Source of the DNA: UBA2108 sp002713215 | GTDB lineage: Bacteria > Bacteroidota > Bacteroidia > Flavobacteriales_G > Salibacteraceae | NCBI GenBank assembly: GCA_937891015.1 | Contig: CALAPY010000027.1 | Location: forward strand, 1 to 43,953 | DNA: 43,953 nt | Direction: 5' to 3' | In this document: piece after piece, positions 13,736 through 24,200 of the stretch | Layout: each line of letters starts with the position of its first letter | Position numbering within the stretch: the first letter of the stretch is position 1 | Position numbers and translations under genes: made by a program | The notes under the pieces: model-generated | What the model was told of the DNA's origin: nothing | The model's database searches: none | The model's input: the letters and a program-made list of their open reading frames with translations, nothing else

Positions 13736-16348
13736 CTAAAACAACACTTTAAAAGTAGCCATTGGGAAGAAGGTCATGTGGTAGTTGGTCTTGTATTCTC
13801 CGGTTTTGGGATCGAATTCTTGTCTGTAGATGTTTTTTTGATTGGTTATATTTTGAAAGTCCACCGCAAATTCGACATAGGCCTTCTTGAAATTTGTTCG
13901 GTAATAGACTTTTAGGTCCGTTCTAAAATAACCGGGATACCGGGGTGAATATGCATCAGCTTCTTTATAGACTACCTCTCCGGAAGCAACCGAAGCGGAT
14001 TCATTAACCGGCACATAGGGTTTCCCTCCTGCAAAAGTCACTTTAAGATCTGCACCTATGGCAAATTTCTGCGATAACCACTTTTCATAACCAGCTAAGC
14101 CATTCACGGTATACTCCATGTCAAATGCGGTACTCCTCCACTTCTTTTCCAGGGTTTGGTATTCCGATTTGAATAAGGCACCGTTAAGCATAAAATAATA
14201 TCCCTTATTGAGAAAACGTTCCAAGGTAACTTCTACCCCATAATTCCGACCAATCCCCTCATTTACCAAGCTATCTTCCTGAGGAATATAAAATGCAGCT
14301 CCCACATTAACCATCGAAAAGGTACTGGTAGGATCTGTTTTGACCGGAATGTCATACAGGTGCTGGTAATAGGTTTCCGCTTTTAATCTGAGGTTTTCAT
14401 TTATAGATAGATTATAGGAAAAATTGAAATGATGGGCACCAGAAAAATCGAGATCTTCATTAGTGTGAACTGATCCGGTAGCTGTTTGTGTTTCAACAAA
14501 ATATATGGTTCTGGGTTGTAGCATATGGTGGTTTCCATAGGCAAAGGCAAACACATTAAAATCGGAAACCAGGTAACGTAAGGCAAGCCTGGGTTCTACC
14601 GCAAACGAACCATTCAACGGCAAATATTGCATATGTATGCCTCCCCTGGCCCTGAATCGATCACTAAGGCGATACTCATTTTCTAAATAGTAACGGGCCA
14701 TATTGAGGTTGCCGTTTTCCTTGTAGATAGTCTCTGTCTGGCCGGTGGAGTTAATCTGTTCGCCATTGTACTTTACCACGTAAGTATCCCACCTAAACCC
14801 CACTCTCAATAAGTTTCGGTTGTTTCGATAATCCAACTGACTAAAGAAAGAGTACTTCGTTTCTCCGGAGTTGTCTGTGAATACACGATTGGTATTACCA
14901 GAGTTGAAATTGAAGGTGTCCACCTTTGTATTGATAAGATTGTCAATTACTGAAACGTTGGATTTTAACACCAATTTTTTGTTGAACCGGTGCTTTAAAT
15001 TTATACCCGCCAATGCCAAATCTGAACCTGTTTTGATGTGTTGTCCGGTTTGAGGTAGTTCTTCTGCTGTTTCCAACTCCCTATCGTCTAAATCGATAAA
15101 ACTGGTTCCCCAAATTCCCAAAAGGGATAAATTGGTTTTTTCACCCAACTTGAAATCGAATTTACCTGTGAGGTCCTGGAATTGAGGCAGCACGCCGAAA
15201 TCAACGCCAAATGATTTCATTACATCAAGAAAAGAATAGCGATAAGTCAATGAATAAGTACCAATATCCTTCTTCTTCGAAAATGGTCCTTCAGCACCTA
15301 ATTCAAATCCATTCCAACCCGATTGAAACCTAAATTGTCGTTTTGAGGGGTTAATCTTTTTGGTGTGGAGATCAAATACACCGGATAATGCATTGCCATA
15401 TTCCGATGGAAAAGCACCCATCAGAAAATCTGAGTTGGAGAGTAAATTCATATTCAGAATTGTTGTTGTATTACCTGTAAGTCCTATACCACCGTAGTGA
15501 TTGGGATTTGGTATTTCAATATCATCCAATTTCCATTGTAAACCGGTTGGCGAATTGCCTCGAATAACGATGTCGTTTCTATCGTCCCGAGCAGGAATAA
15601 CGCCGGCATAGCTTCGTACCATTCGTGCTGGGTCTCCCAGGGTACCTGCGTATTTATTGGCCTCCAAAACATTGAAACCTCTACCGCTTGCATAAGCTAA
15701 TTCGTTCTGCGTTCGTGCTTTATCGCGGTCTGCTTCAATGGTTACTTCCTTTAATTTGGAAACACTGGCTTCGAGTTGGATAACTAAGTTTTGTTCTTCG
15801 CCGGAAGTTACCAGTAGTGGCAAGATTACCGTCTTGTATCCGATGAATGAAAATGCCAGCTCAACCCTTCCCAGAGGTACTTTAATGACAAATTGGCCAT
15901 CCATATTTGTACTCGTGCTATTCTGTAAATGACCTACTCGATATACGTTGGCCCCGGGTAAGGTAGATTCAGATTCTAAATCACTCACCACTCCCCTAAC
16001 CGTCTGGTAGATAATCTCCTGCCCTCCCTTGCCTTGCTCGGGCATTGTGACTACATAATAATCGTCTATTTTCTTTAAAATAACCCCGATTTGACCTTTA
16101 ACTTCATTCAAAAGTTCATCCAGTTCATACTTGTCTTTTGCCAATTTTACTTCCGCATTCTGATCTATATCTTCTTCAGAGAGAACGAATCGGATGGAAG
16201 TTTGATCTTCAATGGACTTGAACACTTCTTGAAGGCTTACGCTTTTTGAGGCAAACGTGATCGTCTGAGAATACGCAATTGTACTGAAGAAGGAAATGAT
16301 AAGCACAACTGCAGACGAACGGATAAAGGTTTGTATAGAAAAATGCAT
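13736..16348 (-). CDS. STN-domain TonB-dependent outer-membrane receptor
   Basis: 870 residues. After a signal peptide (SSAVVLIISFFSTIAYS) comes an STN domain (about 28-105, SLQEVFKSIEDQTSIRFVL), then a carboxypeptidase-like regulatory domain (about 117-205, GVVSDLESESTLPGANVY), the plug (with DIVIRGNSPTGLQWKLDDIEIPNP) and a 22-strand-type barrel ending in MATFKVLF with the terminal F. The STN domain is the signal-passing domain that contacts FecR-type anti-sigma factors. Just upstream lie fecR and an ECF sigma gene, so this is a cell-surface signalling receptor that induces its own uptake system. The substrate is not evident; no SusD partner follows, so it is not a typical glycan system. Siderophores or peptides are possible. 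Confidence 0.9.
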   Translation of the reverse strand: MHFSIQTFIRSSAVVLIISFFSTIAYSQTITFASKSVSLQEVFKSIEDQTSIRFVLSEEDIDQNAEVKLAKDKYELDELLNEVKGQIGVILKKIDDYYVVTMPEQGKGGQEIIYQTVRGVVSDLESESTLPGANVYRVGHLQNSTSTNMDGQFVIKVPLGRVELAFSFIGYKTVILPLLVTSGEEQNLVIQLEASVSKLKEVTIEADRDKARTQNELAYASGRGFNVLEANKYAGTLGDPARMVRSYAGVIPARDDRNDIVIRGNSPTGLQWKLDDIEIPNPNHYGGIGLTGNTTTILNMNLLSNSDFLMGAFPSEYGNALSGVFDLHTKKINPSKRQFRFQSGWNGFELGAEGPFSKKKDIGTYSLTYRYSFLDVMKSFGVDFGVLPQFQDLTGKFDFKLGEKTNLSLLGIWGTSFIDLDDRELETAEELPQTGQHIKTGSDLALAGINLKHRFNKKLVLKSNVSVIDNLINTKVDTFNFNSGNTNRVFTDNSGETKYSFFSQLDYRNNRNLLRVGFRWDTYVVKYNGEQINSTGQTETIYKENGNLNMARYYLENEYRLSDRFRARGGIHMQYLPLNGSFAVEPRLALRYLVSDFNVFAFAYGNHHMLQPRTIYFVETQTATGSVHTNEDLDFSGAHHFNFSYNLSINENLRLKAETYYQHLYDIPVKTDPTSTFSMVNVGAAFYIPQEDSLVNEGIGRNYGVEVTLERFLNKGYYFMLNGALFKSEYQTLEKKWRSTAFDMEYTVNGLAGYEKWLSQKFAIGADLKVTFAGGKPYVPVNESASVASGEVVYKEADAYSPRYPGYFRTDLKVYYRTNFKKAYVEFAVDFQNITNQKNIYRQEFDPKTGEYKTNYHMTFFPMATFKVLF

Positions 16349-16370
16349 AATGAATATTAATTGAGGTGAT

Positions 16371-17300
16371 TTAGTTTAGGGAAAGAACAATTTCGTTCTC
16401 ATCATTCACTTCATACTTGACTGATTTGGCGGTACATATGGTAGCCAGGAACACCTTTAATTCCGGATCCCTAAAAGTTCCACTGACTTTATAACTAGCT
16501 ATTTCAGCGTCTTTGAATATGAGTTTTACTCCGTATTTCCGTTCCACAATTTTTTGAACCTGAGTAAAGGACGTATTAGACAGTATCAAATCGCGATTGA
16601 GCCAGGCCAATACAGAACTGGAATCAAATACAGACTTGGTCATTTCGGAAGATTCTATGTGATAAGTAGATTGCTCACCCGGTTTCAACACCATTTTTGT
16701 TTCTCCTTCACTTACCCGAACCGAGCCTTCAATGAGGCTTACCTGAACCATTGCATCATCCTGGTAAGAAGATACATTGAAGGTGGTTCCTAAAACGGTA
16801 GTGTTTAATCCGTTAGATTCCACACTAAAAGGTCGTTTGGCATCTTTAGTGACATGAAACAAAGCTTCTCCGTTCAGGCTTACTTCTCTGTGCTCCTGTG
16901 TGAATGTCTTTGGATATTCCAATGAGGAGTTTGCATTTAGGGTTACTTCGGACCCATCGGGCAATGTGATGTTTTTTTGCTCACCAAACGAAGTACTTGT
17001 CACAATTAGTTCAGGCGAATTTGAGTAATCCTGTATGAACCAGAAGGATACAGACAATCCCAATAAAACGATGACACTTGCCGCTACCTTTAGCCAATTG
17101 AATTTATTAAGGGATTTGATCTCTATCTTTTTTCGAATTTCCTTTTTAATTTCAAATTTTTCCAAATCCGATTTAAAAACTTCGACTTCGTTAGTGGTTA
17201 GGAGCTTATCGGCAAGTTGCTCCAGGGCCAGCATTTCTTCTTCAGAAGCAATGCCCTGCTCGTATTTCTTTAGGATGTTGTCAATCGTTTTCTTGTTCAT
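16371..17300 (-). CDS. FecR-family anti-sigma factor
   Basis: 309 residues. A cytoplasmic helical N-terminus (DNILKKYEQGIASEEEMLALEQLADK) binds the sigma factor. One membrane helix lies at about 69-88 (WLKVAASVIVLLGLSVSFWF). The periplasmic FecR domain contains the diagnostic LPDGSEVTLNANSSLEYP and VSLNGEALFHVTKD, and a C-terminal DUF4974-like part (LSNTSFTQVQKIVERKYGVKL) contacts the receptor STN domain. It lies 22 bp upstream of the receptor gene and 71 bp after the sigma gene. It transmits receptor occupation to the ECF sigma factor. Length and order of domains are standard. Confidence 0.93.
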   Translation of the reverse strand: MNKKTIDNILKKYEQGIASEEEMLALEQLADKLLTTNEVEVFKSDLEKFEIKKEIRKKIEIKSLNKFNWLKVAASVIVLLGLSVSFWFIQDYSNSPELIVTSTSFGEQKNITLPDGSEVTLNANSSLEYPKTFTQEHREVSLNGEALFHVTKDAKRPFSVESNGLNTTVLGTTFNVSSYQDDAMVQVSLIEGSVRVSEGETKMVLKPGEQSTYHIESSEMTKSVFDSSSVLAWLNRDLILSNTSFTQVQKIVERKYGVKLIFKDAEIASYKVSGTFRDPELKVFLATICTAKSVKYEVNDENEIVLSLN

Positions 17301-17371
17301 TTTTGTGTCTTTCTATTGGTAAGTACCAATTATTGGAAAGCACACGTAAGCAAAATCAATATTTTTTTTGT

Positions 17372-17956
17372 TTAAATGAAAAACGTTAGAAAAAGCTGAA
17401 TAAAACGTTGTTTGGGCAAGGTTTTTCTCAAGTGTTTAAGAGCGTTTGATATATGGGTCTCAACGGTGCGTTGGCTCAAGTCTAATTTTTCCGCAATTTC
17501 TTTGTTACTAAATTGCTCAAATCGGCTCAAACGAAAAACCTCCTGACACCTTTCGGGGAGATCTGAAATAGCTTGATCAATTTTCTGCTCCAATACTTTC
17601 TCATCGTAAGTATTCTCCTGCTCAGTTGGATGTTCCAATAAGGCCTCAATATTTTCGGTTTCACCAATTTTTTTGTCTCTGATGACCTTAAGCGAGGAGA
17701 ACTTTGCTGCTCTGGCAAAATAATGTTCTACGTTCGATATTTCTTTTGATTGCCTTTGCTCCCATAGATTGAGAAATATTTCCTGAACCACGTCCTGAGC
17801 AGACTCCCTATTTTTTAAAATTAAAAAAGAAATTCTGTAGAGCCTTTCCCAATGCCTATCAAAAAGAACATAATAAGCGTCCTGATTTCCAAGCTTGATT
17901 TGCCCAAAGAGGGATTCATCGGAAATTTCATGGTGTATTTCTGAACTGGAACGCAT
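17372..17956 (-). CDS. ECF RNA polymerase sigma factor (FecI-like, Bacteroidota type)
   Basis: 194 residues with sigma region 2 (AYYVLFDRHWERLYRISFLILKN, ESAQDVVQEIFLNLWEQR) and region 4 (LPERCQEVFRLSRFEQFSNKEIAEKLDLSQRTVETHISNAL). The regions match the group of ECF factors paired with FecR in Bacteroidota. It is the first gene of the sigma-fecR-receptor unit, read on the minus strand. When the receptor binds its substrate, FecR releases this factor, which then transcribes the receptor gene. A short C-terminal hydrophobic tail (FIQLFLTFFI) is usual for the group. The ATG at 17956 fits. Confidence 0.93.
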   Translation of the reverse strand: MRSSSEIHHEISDESLFGQIKLGNQDAYYVLFDRHWERLYRISFLILKNRESAQDVVQEIFLNLWEQRQSKEISNVEHYFARAAKFSSLKVIRDKKIGETENIEALLEHPTEQENTYDEKVLEQKIDQAISDLPERCQEVFRLSRFEQFSNKEIAEKLDLSQRTVETHISNALKHLRKTLPKQRFIQLFLTFFI

Positions 17957-18306
17957 TCATACAAAAATGCGTAATTAATGGGTTATTGGAAATTAGTGCA
18001 AAGCCTTCTATTAGTGTGAGATTTTCAATGTACTACTCAATCTTATCAGTTTAAATTTTATTCTTAGTAAGTCCAGTTACAAAGAAAATGCCTGAAGCTC
18101 TCCAAATTTTTGAGCCAACGCCTTCTACTGCCGAACTCCAATTGGAAGTCAGTGGAACTGATTACGTTCAGCTATGATGATGATTACAAATAAGGCGCAC
18201 CATCAATGCAATTTTAATGGACATATTAGCCTCAATGGTCATTAATTCAATCAACCTATATTTGTAATCAACGTTCAGTTAAATTTAACTTTTAAAATCA
18301 AACAAT
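17957..18306. other. Intergenic region between divergent genes
   Basis: No convincing gene. A 29-codon frame (18088-18177) with ATG is too short to support. It must hold the promoter of the ECF sigma gene on the minus strand; GGCTTTGC, a poor match to the -7 box, is seen about 45 bp before that start. On the plus strand no clear promoter for the JAB gene is visible. Confidence 0.45.
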
Positions 18307-19110
18307 CTGAAATCTGAAGATATATACCGCATCATAGAACCCATCTTATTGTCTGAGAACAAACCCCAACAGGATCAGGAACTCCTTTGGGCCATTGGTA
18401 TGGATAAAAAATTCAAGGTTCTATATATCGAGCAAATTGACCTTAACGCTAACCCTACTGAAATTTTCAGAATGGCAATTCACAAATTAGCTACGGGAAT
18501 TATTCTGGTTCGTAACAGGCCTTCTAATCTCAACGGATTGACGAATTCGGACATTGGTTTTACAGACAACCTAATTAAAATTGGTAGATTATTGAACGTA
18601 GCTGTAGTTGATCATTTGATCGTATCGGAAAAGGAATACCAAAGTCTTGCCGACGAAGGTATTGTAGCTCGATTGGAGCAATCAGGAAAACTTCGGGTGG
18701 TAGATTCGGTAAGTCATGAATTGAAGGAATGGAAGAATCAGGTAATATCCAACAACTCGCTACGTGGAAAACCTTCAATGAATTTGGCTCTAGTATTGAA
18801 ACAATTTCTTGAAAGCATAGGGGAATACTTTTTTGACGGGAAAAAGAAATCTGCCCTGCTGGAGCGATTCAGAATTGAAAATGAACGGTTAAAAATCAAA
18901 AGTGAGGTTGATAAGATTTTGAAACAAGAAGCCGAGCTAAAAAACCAACTCATTCAGCATGAAATTAACGCCAAGTTTGTAGTACACTTGAAAGAATTGG
19001 GATATACTGAGGAATACATTCAAGACATGTTTGAGCAAAACAATAAACTATCATTCATCCCTGTAAATAAGGTTGAAACGGGAAAAAGCAGAGTTTCATC
19101 AGTCGAATAG
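18307..19110 (+). CDS. RadC/JAB-like protein with degraded metal site and C-terminal coiled coil
   Basis: 267 residues if started at CTG 18307. TTG 18349 is the next start candidate, but the 14 residues before it (SEDIYRIIEPIL) match the N-terminus of Bacteroidota RadC-like proteins, so the real start is probably upstream of TTG; the frame closes at TAA 18286. The domain shows LLWAIGMDKKFKVLYIE, IFRMAIHKLATGIILV and VAVVDHLIVSEKEY. The catalytic signature, normally HNHPSG, reads RNRPSN (R69, R71), so both metal-binding histidines are lost, and the stretch before IFRMA is several residues short. It should not be an active metalloprotease. A helical tail (about 165-235) ends with a small ELGYTEEYIQDMF motif. 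Possibly a decaying or binding-only protein. Confidence 0.75.
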   Translation: MKSEDIYRIIEPILLSENKPQQDQELLWAIGMDKKFKVLYIEQIDLNANPTEIFRMAIHKLATGIILVRNRPSNLNGLTNSDIGFTDNLIKIGRLLNVAVVDHLIVSEKEYQSLADEGIVARLEQSGKLRVVDSVSHELKEWKNQVISNNSLRGKPSMNLALVLKQFLESIGEYFFDGKKKSALLERFRIENERLKIKSEVDKILKQEAELKNQLIQHEINAKFVVHLKELGYTEEYIQDMFEQNNKLSFIPVNKVETGKSRVSSVE

Positions 19111-19219
19111 TATTGTTCGGCAGATTACGGTAGGTTCAATGGTTCTACTGCATCTGGTTGCCCCTTTTTTATAAATTGTAAATGGATCAATTGAACCCAT
19201 TAATTTATCCAAATTATTC

Positions 19220-21193
19220 ATGTCAATTGTAGCAAAAAGGCTTGTCCCCACTTCAATTTTAATCGGATTCTCGGCTTTAGTCCTAGCCTATTCAAGCCTT
19301 TTTCTTGACCCAACACAACCACTAAAATTCTTTTTGCTAGCAGTACTTTGTTTTCTTTCGAATGGATTTGCAATTATTCAATGGCGTCAAATCCTTAGCT
19401 CCGGATTATCGCTGTTGTTTTTTGGTTTTCAGGTATTGTACATCCTTACCTCCCTCCTGTCGGTTATGGGTTTAACTGATGTGACTACGGGCATTTATGA
19501 AACCTTAAAGATAATCCTGCTTTTTAATTTTCAACTCCTTGGATACATCCTCCTTAAAAGGAATAAAAAAATTAATCTCAGGGACCTGGGGTACACATTT
19601 GCAATCATTCAGGCGATTACCCTTGCTGGTTTGGGAATCGCTTTGGCAAATATTGATACTATTACCTTTAAATCGGTTTTCAAACTATCCGGAGGCTTAT
19701 TTATCAACGGCAACTTAAGCAGCCAGGTACTTTTTCTTACCACACCCCTAACCATTTATTCATGGTTGAACACAGGTAATAATAGGGTTAGAAAAATTCT
19801 CGCTGCCCTAACCTTAATAAACCTAATTGTCATTTTTCTCCTGGGTTCCTGGACGATATTTTTTGCGCTTGCTGTTTTATTCATTTCATTTCTACTATAC
19901 CGCTTTTTCGTTTCTCAACACTATTCCAAAAAATTAAAATACACCGTAAGTAGTATAGCTCTCCTTTTTGTCTGCATCCTTTCTTTTTTTCTTTATCCGC
20001 AAATCTCTCAAAAACAATCTTTTAGTAACAGAATAGCTTTATGGAAAAGAACGGCTGGCATGATCCGGGAAAGCCCAATATTGGGCAGCGGAATTGGTAC
20101 ATGGCATATAAATAGTCAATATCAGGTAGTTGATCGTGAAACCGCAATTCGTCAGTCCAACAACCTGGAACTAGATTTAAGCGGAAACTTGATTTATCTA
20201 AGACCTCACAATGACTTTTTATGGATTTGGGCCGAGGTGGGAATCGTTGGTTTACTATTCTATATTATCATATTTATGCTGATTATTTACGGCGGTATTC
20301 GTTTATTAAGCTCAAGAAATCCATCTTCTAAATCTCTTGTTTTTCTGTGTACAAGCACCATTCTGAGTTACCTTGTAATTGCCTTTTTAAGTTTCCCAAA
20401 AGAGCGCATAGGCTTGTCTTTGTTATTATCCACCTACGTTATCATTTTACTTGTAATTTTTGATGAGAATGATTCAACAAATACCACAAAAACTCCACTG
20501 AACCGAATATTTATTCTATGCCTCCTGTTAATCGCTGGATTCTCAACCTTTGTAGGCGCTAAACGGCTAAGAGCGGAATACTATATGAGAAATACACTGG
20601 AAGCCAAAGAAAAAAAGCATTGGCAACAGGGACTATCTAACCTGCAAAAGGGAAAAACCGAATTTTATCGAATAGCTAGCGATGGCATGCCCGTAAGTTG
20701 GTATGGAGGTATCTTTCATATGGAATTAGGGCGACTCAAAAAAGCCCATGATTATTTTTTGAAGGCATACCACTACCATCCTACCCAAATTCATGTATTG
20801 AATAACTTGGCAACCACTTATGGACAATTGGGTCAATTGGATTCTGCGATTCTTTATTACCAAAAGGCCATTTGTATAAACCCGGTATTTGATGATCCCC
20901 GAATAAACCTCAGTGCAGTTTATTTTAATCTGGGAGATCTTGACATGGCCTGGAATGAAATCTCCCTGGTTTCAACAAATACAAGCCACGATCAATACAA
21001 TCATGTGGTTATGGCAATTCTAAGCGAAAAATGGAAAAGCCTGATTATGAAAGAGGCTAAAGAAAGAGACCTTGAAGTTCTAAGCAAAAGAAAATTTGAC
21101 AGTATATATTTACTAAAGAAGACCATCAAAAGGTATCAAGAGACAAAACAAGATTTTGTTACTCTGTTTTTTGAAGATATAGAGTCTTGGTAA
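19220..21193 (+). CDS. O-antigen ligase-like membrane polymerase with C-terminal TPRs
   Basis: 657 residues. About 12 membrane helices cover residues 8-445. The large loop between late helices contains the Wzy_C-like signature RMAGM-type region SPILGSGIGTWHINSQYQ and then LRPHNDFLWIWAEVGIVGLL, with the conserved histidine. The C-terminal 200 residues are outside the membrane and contain at least two TPR units (ELGRLKKAHDYFLKAYHYHP and GQLGQLDSAILYYQKAICINP). Such fusions act in the transfer of glycan chains to lipid A, proteins or other acceptors. In T9SS bacteria A-type cargo is joined to A-LPS, but no link to that process can be shown here. It has no clear operon partner; a T9SS cargo gene follows at 87 bp. 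Confidence 0.85.
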   Translation: MSIVAKRLVPTSILIGFSALVLAYSSLFLDPTQPLKFFLLAVLCFLSNGFAIIQWRQILSSGLSLLFFGFQVLYILTSLLSVMGLTDVTTGIYETLKIILLFNFQLLGYILLKRNKKINLRDLGYTFAIIQAITLAGLGIALANIDTITFKSVFKLSGGLFINGNLSSQVLFLTTPLTIYSWLNTGNNRVRKILAALTLINLIVIFLLGSWTIFFALAVLFISFLLYRFFVSQHYSKKLKYTVSSIALLFVCILSFFLYPQISQKQSFSNRIALWKRTAGMIRESPILGSGIGTWHINSQYQVVDRETAIRQSNNLELDLSGNLIYLRPHNDFLWIWAEVGIVGLLFYIIIFMLIIYGGIRLLSSRNPSSKSLVFLCTSTILSYLVIAFLSFPKERIGLSLLLSTYVIILLVIFDENDSTNTTKTPLNRIFILCLLLIAGFSTFVGAKRLRAEYYMRNTLEAKEKKHWQQGLSNLQKGKTEFYRIASDGMPVSWYGGIFHMELGRLKKAHDYFLKAYHYHPTQIHVLNNLATTYGQLGQLDSAILYYQKAICINPVFDDPRINLSAVYFNLGDLDMAWNEISLVSTNTSHDQYNHVVMAILSEKWKSLIMKEAKERDLEVLSKRKFDSIYLLKKTIKRYQETKQDFVTLFFEDIESW

Positions 21194-21246
21194 AATAATT
21201 ATAACCTACTGAAAAACAACTTAGTGAAGGCTAATGAATATTATGT

Positions 21247-21254
21247 TATTTTTG
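21247..21254 (+). promoter_or_regulatory. TAnnTTTG promoter box before the 1194-residue T9SS gene
   Basis: TATTTTTG (21247-21254) matches the Bacteroidota -7 box TAnnTTTG exactly and lies 26 bp before the ATG at 21281. The -33 element is weak (GTGA/TTAG near 21222). Position and match make it the likely promoter. Confidence 0.45.
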
Positions 21255-21280
21255 TTAGCGTACCTTAAATTCAGACTCAG

Positions 21281-24200
21281 ATGACAACCTTCTTATTTAC
21301 CATCTTTTCAAAATATTCGCGAAATATTGGAGCTTTACTATTACTCCTAATGTTCTTAGGTGTGCAAAATTTGATTGCTCAAACCATTACCACAGTTTCT
21401 CCCAATACCGGTAGAATTGGTCAAAAACTCAATTTGACAATTAGTGGTACCGGGTTAAACTTTGTTAGTGGCTCATACTCCATACAGGCTAGCTTTAAAC
21501 GGGGCTCGGACTCCATTCCGGCACCTTGTCAGGCGGTAATATCTGGTGGGGCTGTTGCAGAACTCTATCTCGATTTAAGTGATACAAGTTATGCTGCAGG
21601 GTTATATAACCTCGAACTAAATAGTACCGATCATGGGTTATTGACTTTAAGCAATGCTTTTGAAATTGATACTACACGACTACTATTCACAAATCCGCAA
21701 AAAATTTATAAACCCAACAGCAACGTAAAAGTTCAGATTATTGGCCATAAGGTTAAATTTAATACCGTCGCAAATAACCCTTTTTATTTTAGGAATAATG
21801 ATACGATTCATACAACTCTTGGTGCTACTAAAGGGGCTGATACGCTGGAAATAAATGTTAACCTAACTTCCACCTCCATTCGTGAGGGAAATTACGACCT
21901 GCATGTATTGACTTCCTCAGGTCCGTTATACCTGCGAAATGCACTTGAAGTTTTGGGTACAAATATCAGTGGTAAGGTGTTTTATGATATCAATAAAAAT
22001 GGCATTCAGAATACGGGTGAAAAAGACGTTCCAGGAGTTAAACTCGAATTGTTGAATTACAATAAGAAGGCATATTCGGGGCCAAATGGAGAATACCGGT
22101 TTAGTAATTTGGACACCGGCACGTACAAAGTAATCCGGAGACCACTGTCCTGGATGTCAACCAGCGATACACAAACGATCGTAGTGAGCTCTGGGAATGC
22201 ATTCATCGCTAATTTTGGCGTTTATCCAATTAAGGAGTTCATTGCAATTCGTGGAATTGTAGGTAGAACCCGTTGCGCAGATACTGCGCGCTATACCATT
22301 AGATTGCAAAATTTTAGAACTACATCCAGCAATGGTGTTTATTATTTCGTTAAAGACTCATTAATCTCATTTGTGGGGAGCACTATTAGTAGCGCTGATT
22401 CAGTAAAGGGAGATACCGCCTTTTTTAGCTATACTAATCTGGACCCAATGGGTGCGATTTTACAACCTGTAAAATGTCTATTCCCGAGTGTGTCTGTTTT
22501 AAGAGTTGGTGCTACGGTTAGAAACTATTTACATGCATACCGAGTTGATGGAAGTGGAGTTAAAATAACCAATTCAGATACTAGCAATACAGTTAAATCG
22601 ATTAACCGTTGCTCGTACGATCCCAATGACAAGCAGGTAAGCCCTCCTGGATATGACAGCTTGGGATACATCAGGATAACAACACCCAAACTGGAATATA
22701 AAATTCGATTTCAGAATACAGGAAATGACACTGCCTACAGAGTGCAGGTTATAGATACCTTATCCAAAGATTTAAAGTGGTCTACTTTTCAATTCCTGGA
22801 ATCGAGCCACAATGTGGTAACTGAATTGGATACGCTGGGTATAGCTACCTTTACGTTTAACAATATTTTCCTGGTGGATAGTGGCACCAATGAACCTGCA
22901 AGTAATGGATTTCTTACATTTAGTATAGAACCCGATTCGGGTTTAAAAGACACCACTACCATTCGAAACCGTGCCGGTATTTATTTCGATTTTAACCCTC
23001 CTGTTATCACCAATTATGCACATAGCACATTTACGGTTTTCAAACCCATATGGACTTATTCATCCCAATCAATTTGCCAGGGTCAGGTATATACCTTCCC
23101 AGATGGCGACACTTCAAGTGTTGCTACTGTGGATACAAGCCATTTTATTACGCGCACAGACCATGATAGTAGCGTGGTTACTACCCTAAGTATACTTCCA
23201 GTCCACAATAGCATAAAAAATGATTCCATTTGTTCCGGAGCTACTTACTTCTTTCCCGATGGTGATTCAAGCAAGGTCTCCACCACCGACACGAGCGTAT
23301 TCTCAAATATACATGGTTGTGATAGCGTAATAATAACCAACCTGATTGTTAAAAAAGCAGATTCAATCGTATCTACTATATCTGCGTGTGATACCTACAC
23401 GTGGATTGATGGAAAAACCTATACATCCAGTAATAATTCAGCAACAATGAAATTTACCAATTCCAAGGGTTGTGATAGTGTCGTTGCTTTGAACCTGACC
23501 ATCAATCCAAGTGTTGTAACCAATAAATTCGATTCCATTTGTCAGGGTGCTACTTATTACTTTCCAGATGGTGACTCCAGTAAGGTTTCTACAACTGACT
23601 CTAGTCTCTTTAAGCATGTAAATGGATGTGATAGTTTAATTATTACACAACTGACAGTTCATCCAAATCCAACCGTTAGTGCTGGTCCGGATGACACCAT
23701 TTGTGCTGGAGATACTTTTCAGCTAAATGCTTCTGGTGGGACAACATATTCCTGGTCACCTTCAACTGGACTTTTATCTACTAATGTTTCAAACCCAAAG
23801 GGAACACTTACTGCTAATCAGCTGTACTCAGTACTTGGAACTGATATGAACGGTTGCTCAGCATCGGATCAGGTAAACATAATCATTAACAACAAAAGCC
23901 AAGTTTCATTGGCTGCTTTGATTAATGCTTGTACCTCCGATCCGTCATTTAAACTAAGTGGTGGTACACCTGCAGGGGGGTACTATTTAGGCACAGGCAT
24001 ATCCAACTATTCAATTTTTGATCCTGCGGTAGCTGGAGCAGGTATTCATACTATCATTTATGCGAGTGCATTAACCGGTAATTGCATTACCAGGGATACA
24101 CAAAATTTAATAGTCCTAAATGGTCCTCAAATTTCCTGGAGTACCATTGGAGGAACATGCCTGGGCGATGAGCCCATTGAGCTTACTGCTATTCCCACAG

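Noticed and set aside
18088..18177. 29-codon ORF beginning MPEALQIFEP
   Set aside because: Too short and without any similarity that I can recognise; likely chance.
18307..19110. RadC as a DNA repair protein
   Set aside because: The catalytic histidines are missing and a repair role for RadC is not supported in general.
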